Below are positions 62,564 through 64,000 of a stretch of DNA of 64,000 nt, piece after piece (positions within the stretch are counted from its first letter, which is position 1; every line of letters begins with the position of its first letter). The DNA comes from Xiphophorus maculatus (taxonomy: Eukaryota; Chordata; Actinopteri; Cyprinodontiformes; Poeciliidae). The stretch lies in contig NC_036448.1 of NCBI RefSeq assembly GCF_002775205.1, positions 248,001-312,000 of the forward strand, in the 5' to 3' direction. The notes beneath the pieces were generated by a model. It worked only from the letters and a program-made list of their open reading frames with translations. It made no database searches and was not told the DNA's origin. A program made the translations under genes and the position numbers.

Positions 62564-64000
62564 CTGCACAAACAAATGAGATAGAATAACAAAAAAGTAT
62601 ATTAGGTGGAGGACTTTGTAGTATTAGTGAGATTAAAAACAAAGAAAATACTGTTTAAAGTCTGAATTTCAAGTGCTGTGCTTAACTAAAGAAAATAGCT
62701 GGTAACTGAAGGCGGTTGTCAGGATCTTGGGTTATGGATTTTTTTCAGGATTTGTATTTTGATTATTTATATCTCTGCCAGTCTTTTGTCATTCCTTGTT
62801 TTCTTTCTCCTTATTTTGATCAGCCTTTGTTTCCTTCTTTAGATCAGTCTGTTTGTATTTTAGTTAGTTAATAATGAATAGTCATTATTCCTTTTAGATT
62901 ATGTTCTGCCCATTCTGTAGTTTGTTTACTGCTCCTTGCTCCTCTATGCCATTAATGTCTCCTCATTACTGTGACTTTCTCTAATCGGCCATCTGTTCCT
63001 CACCCAGTCAAGCTCCCAGCATTTAAGTTCCTCTTCTTTCATTCACCCCTGGATTCGACTGCTTTCACTTTTCATCTCCCCATATCAGTTTGTTAGTTTT
63101 TACTCTCAGGTATTATATAACTAACTTTGCTTCATTAAAATATCAAAATATTAAGAAGTTCTCTGCGTCTGGATACTTTGTTTTGTTCATGATAATGATG
63201 AGGGTCTCATGCATTATTTTGGTTGCTAGTTAACTAATTTGAAGCACACCTTATCTATTGCTTGTTTATTTAGAGGCATATGCAATCTTTGCTTTGTTTT
63301 CTTTTCGGTCTAAAAAACCAAAGCCGCTAGTGGAGACATCCCTCTGACCAAGCGATAAGCTTCCATTCTTCATTGGAAAGTCCCTGGTTCTCAAGGGTCA
63401 GTCAAGTACAAAAGAGGTAGTGTCTGGATGTAGATAAGTTAGCTTAGGACAGTGTTTCTCAACCTTTTTCGGGCCAGCGCCCCCCTATCCACTATCCCTT
63501 GCGGTCCCCATCAAATAATTTGTAGGTTACTTTGCACTGAATATTATTTTATTAGTAGTATTATATTTTATGTTGTTTTCATTTTTATGCAGGGCCGTGC
63601 AGAGACCTTTGGAGGGGCAGGGACTCAAAGTTAAAAAAGGGCACATTAAACAAGATCTTAAAACAATGTACAACAACATAGCACCAACATATATTAATCA
63701 AGAATTTAATTGGATCCTACTGTATCATTTCCATTACGTGGGGACAACGCAAAGCAAATGTAGTATATTTTCCCCAACAGGTATAAAGTTGCTGTTTCTG
63801 CTGCTAACAGTCCTGGACATTTGAGCTGATCTGAGATTGTAGCTGTTATACAGACCATCAGAGAGAAGGTCTGGTTATGAAACAAGCAAATTTGCTGCCA
63901 TTTTACTAATTAAGCCCTAATAATATCTACTTAACCTCTAGAACAACTTGGCTACAGACTGCTTTATAGATCAAAAAACCTCAAAGGGGTTAACTCTATA
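62564..64000. other. xkr4 last intron, repeat-rich
   Basis: From about 62718 to 63195 an LTR-like interspersed repeat starts tgtcaggatcttgggttatg and ends near ctctgcgtctggatactttg; its class is uncertain. At 63451 'cagtgtttctcaacctttttcgggccagcgcccccc' is the left end of a familiar hAT-type element. At about 63591 'gcagggccgtgcagagacctttggaggggcaggg' is another repeat end. No exon is seen. Confidence 0.4.
63451..63520. mobile_element. Left end of a hAT-type element
   Basis: CAGTGTTTCTCAACCTTTTT followed by GGGCC and a CCCCCC run is, from memory, a widespread vertebrate hAT terminal sequence. The right end is not visible before the window edge. Confidence 0.5.

Overview
The window looks like nuclear DNA of a teleost fish, probably a percomorph. 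The genes have several short exons with GT..AG introns. Their closest remembered relatives are vertebrate TYW3, TMEM68 and XKR4. The repeats are typical of fish: RTE/Rex3-like, Rex1/CR1-like, L2-like, L1 and I/Nimb-like LINEs, many hAT-type MITEs, Tc1/mariner, ISL2EU-like and Gypsy fragments, and long TA, GA and TG microsatellites. The species assignment is inference from gene and repeat content.

Genes, left to right: (1) the first 13 coding bases of an unidentified minus-strand gene (9-21), with a full Kozak context and a splice donor, running off the left edge; (2) tyw3 on the minus strand (6667-17169), six coding exons, 266 residues, intact; (3) tmem68 on the plus strand (28748-45781), eight coding exons, 337 residues, intact; (4) the last coding exon of xkr4 on the minus strand (61963-62563), convergent with tmem68. 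All exon joins of tyw3 and tmem68 keep phase and end at sensible splice sites. As I recall it, the human order is XKR4-TMEM68-TGS1, so the tmem68/xkr4 side matches conserved synteny. TGS1 is not visible, and tyw3 (chromosome 1 in human) lies on the other side.

Layout: 1-5.4 kb holds the edge gene start, a degraded hypothetical-protein fragment, an AT-rich patterned stretch, a decayed Lys/Glu-rich three-copy repeat pseudogene and an RTE LINE 3' end. 5.4-17.2 kb is tyw3, whose introns carry microsatellites, two hAT-type elements with exact 8-bp target duplications and an L1 3' half. 17.2-28.5 kb has no recognised gene; it is filled with interspersed repeats, a 64-bp-arm hairpin, paired direct repeats, a 1.17-kb hAT-like element and a 1.08-kb ISL2EU-like element that ends 221 bp before the tmem68 start codon. 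28.7-45.8 kb is tmem68; its introns hold a nested pile (I/Nimb-like LINE containing an L2-like LINE, a MITE and a tRNA-related SINE), a Tc1 relic, a Rex1/CR1-like LINE end and a Harbinger-like fragment. 45.8-61.9 kb is the tail-to-tail intergenic space, with a Gypsy RNase H fragment, a DD37E mariner-type transposase split by a probable solo LTR, LINE pieces and a 2.3-kb RTE insertion with a 16-bp target duplication. 62.6-64.0 kb is xkr4 intron.

The three genes act in unrelated processes: tRNA wybutosine synthesis, neutral lipid synthesis, and phospholipid scrambling. I see no operon-like or cluster logic and no strong candidate for a new biological system. The most informative signals are the datable nested insertions, the DD37E spacing, the ISL2EU-like remnant beside the tmem68 start, and the hairpins over the tmem68 polyadenylation signals. 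Family comparisons are from memory; no database was searched.
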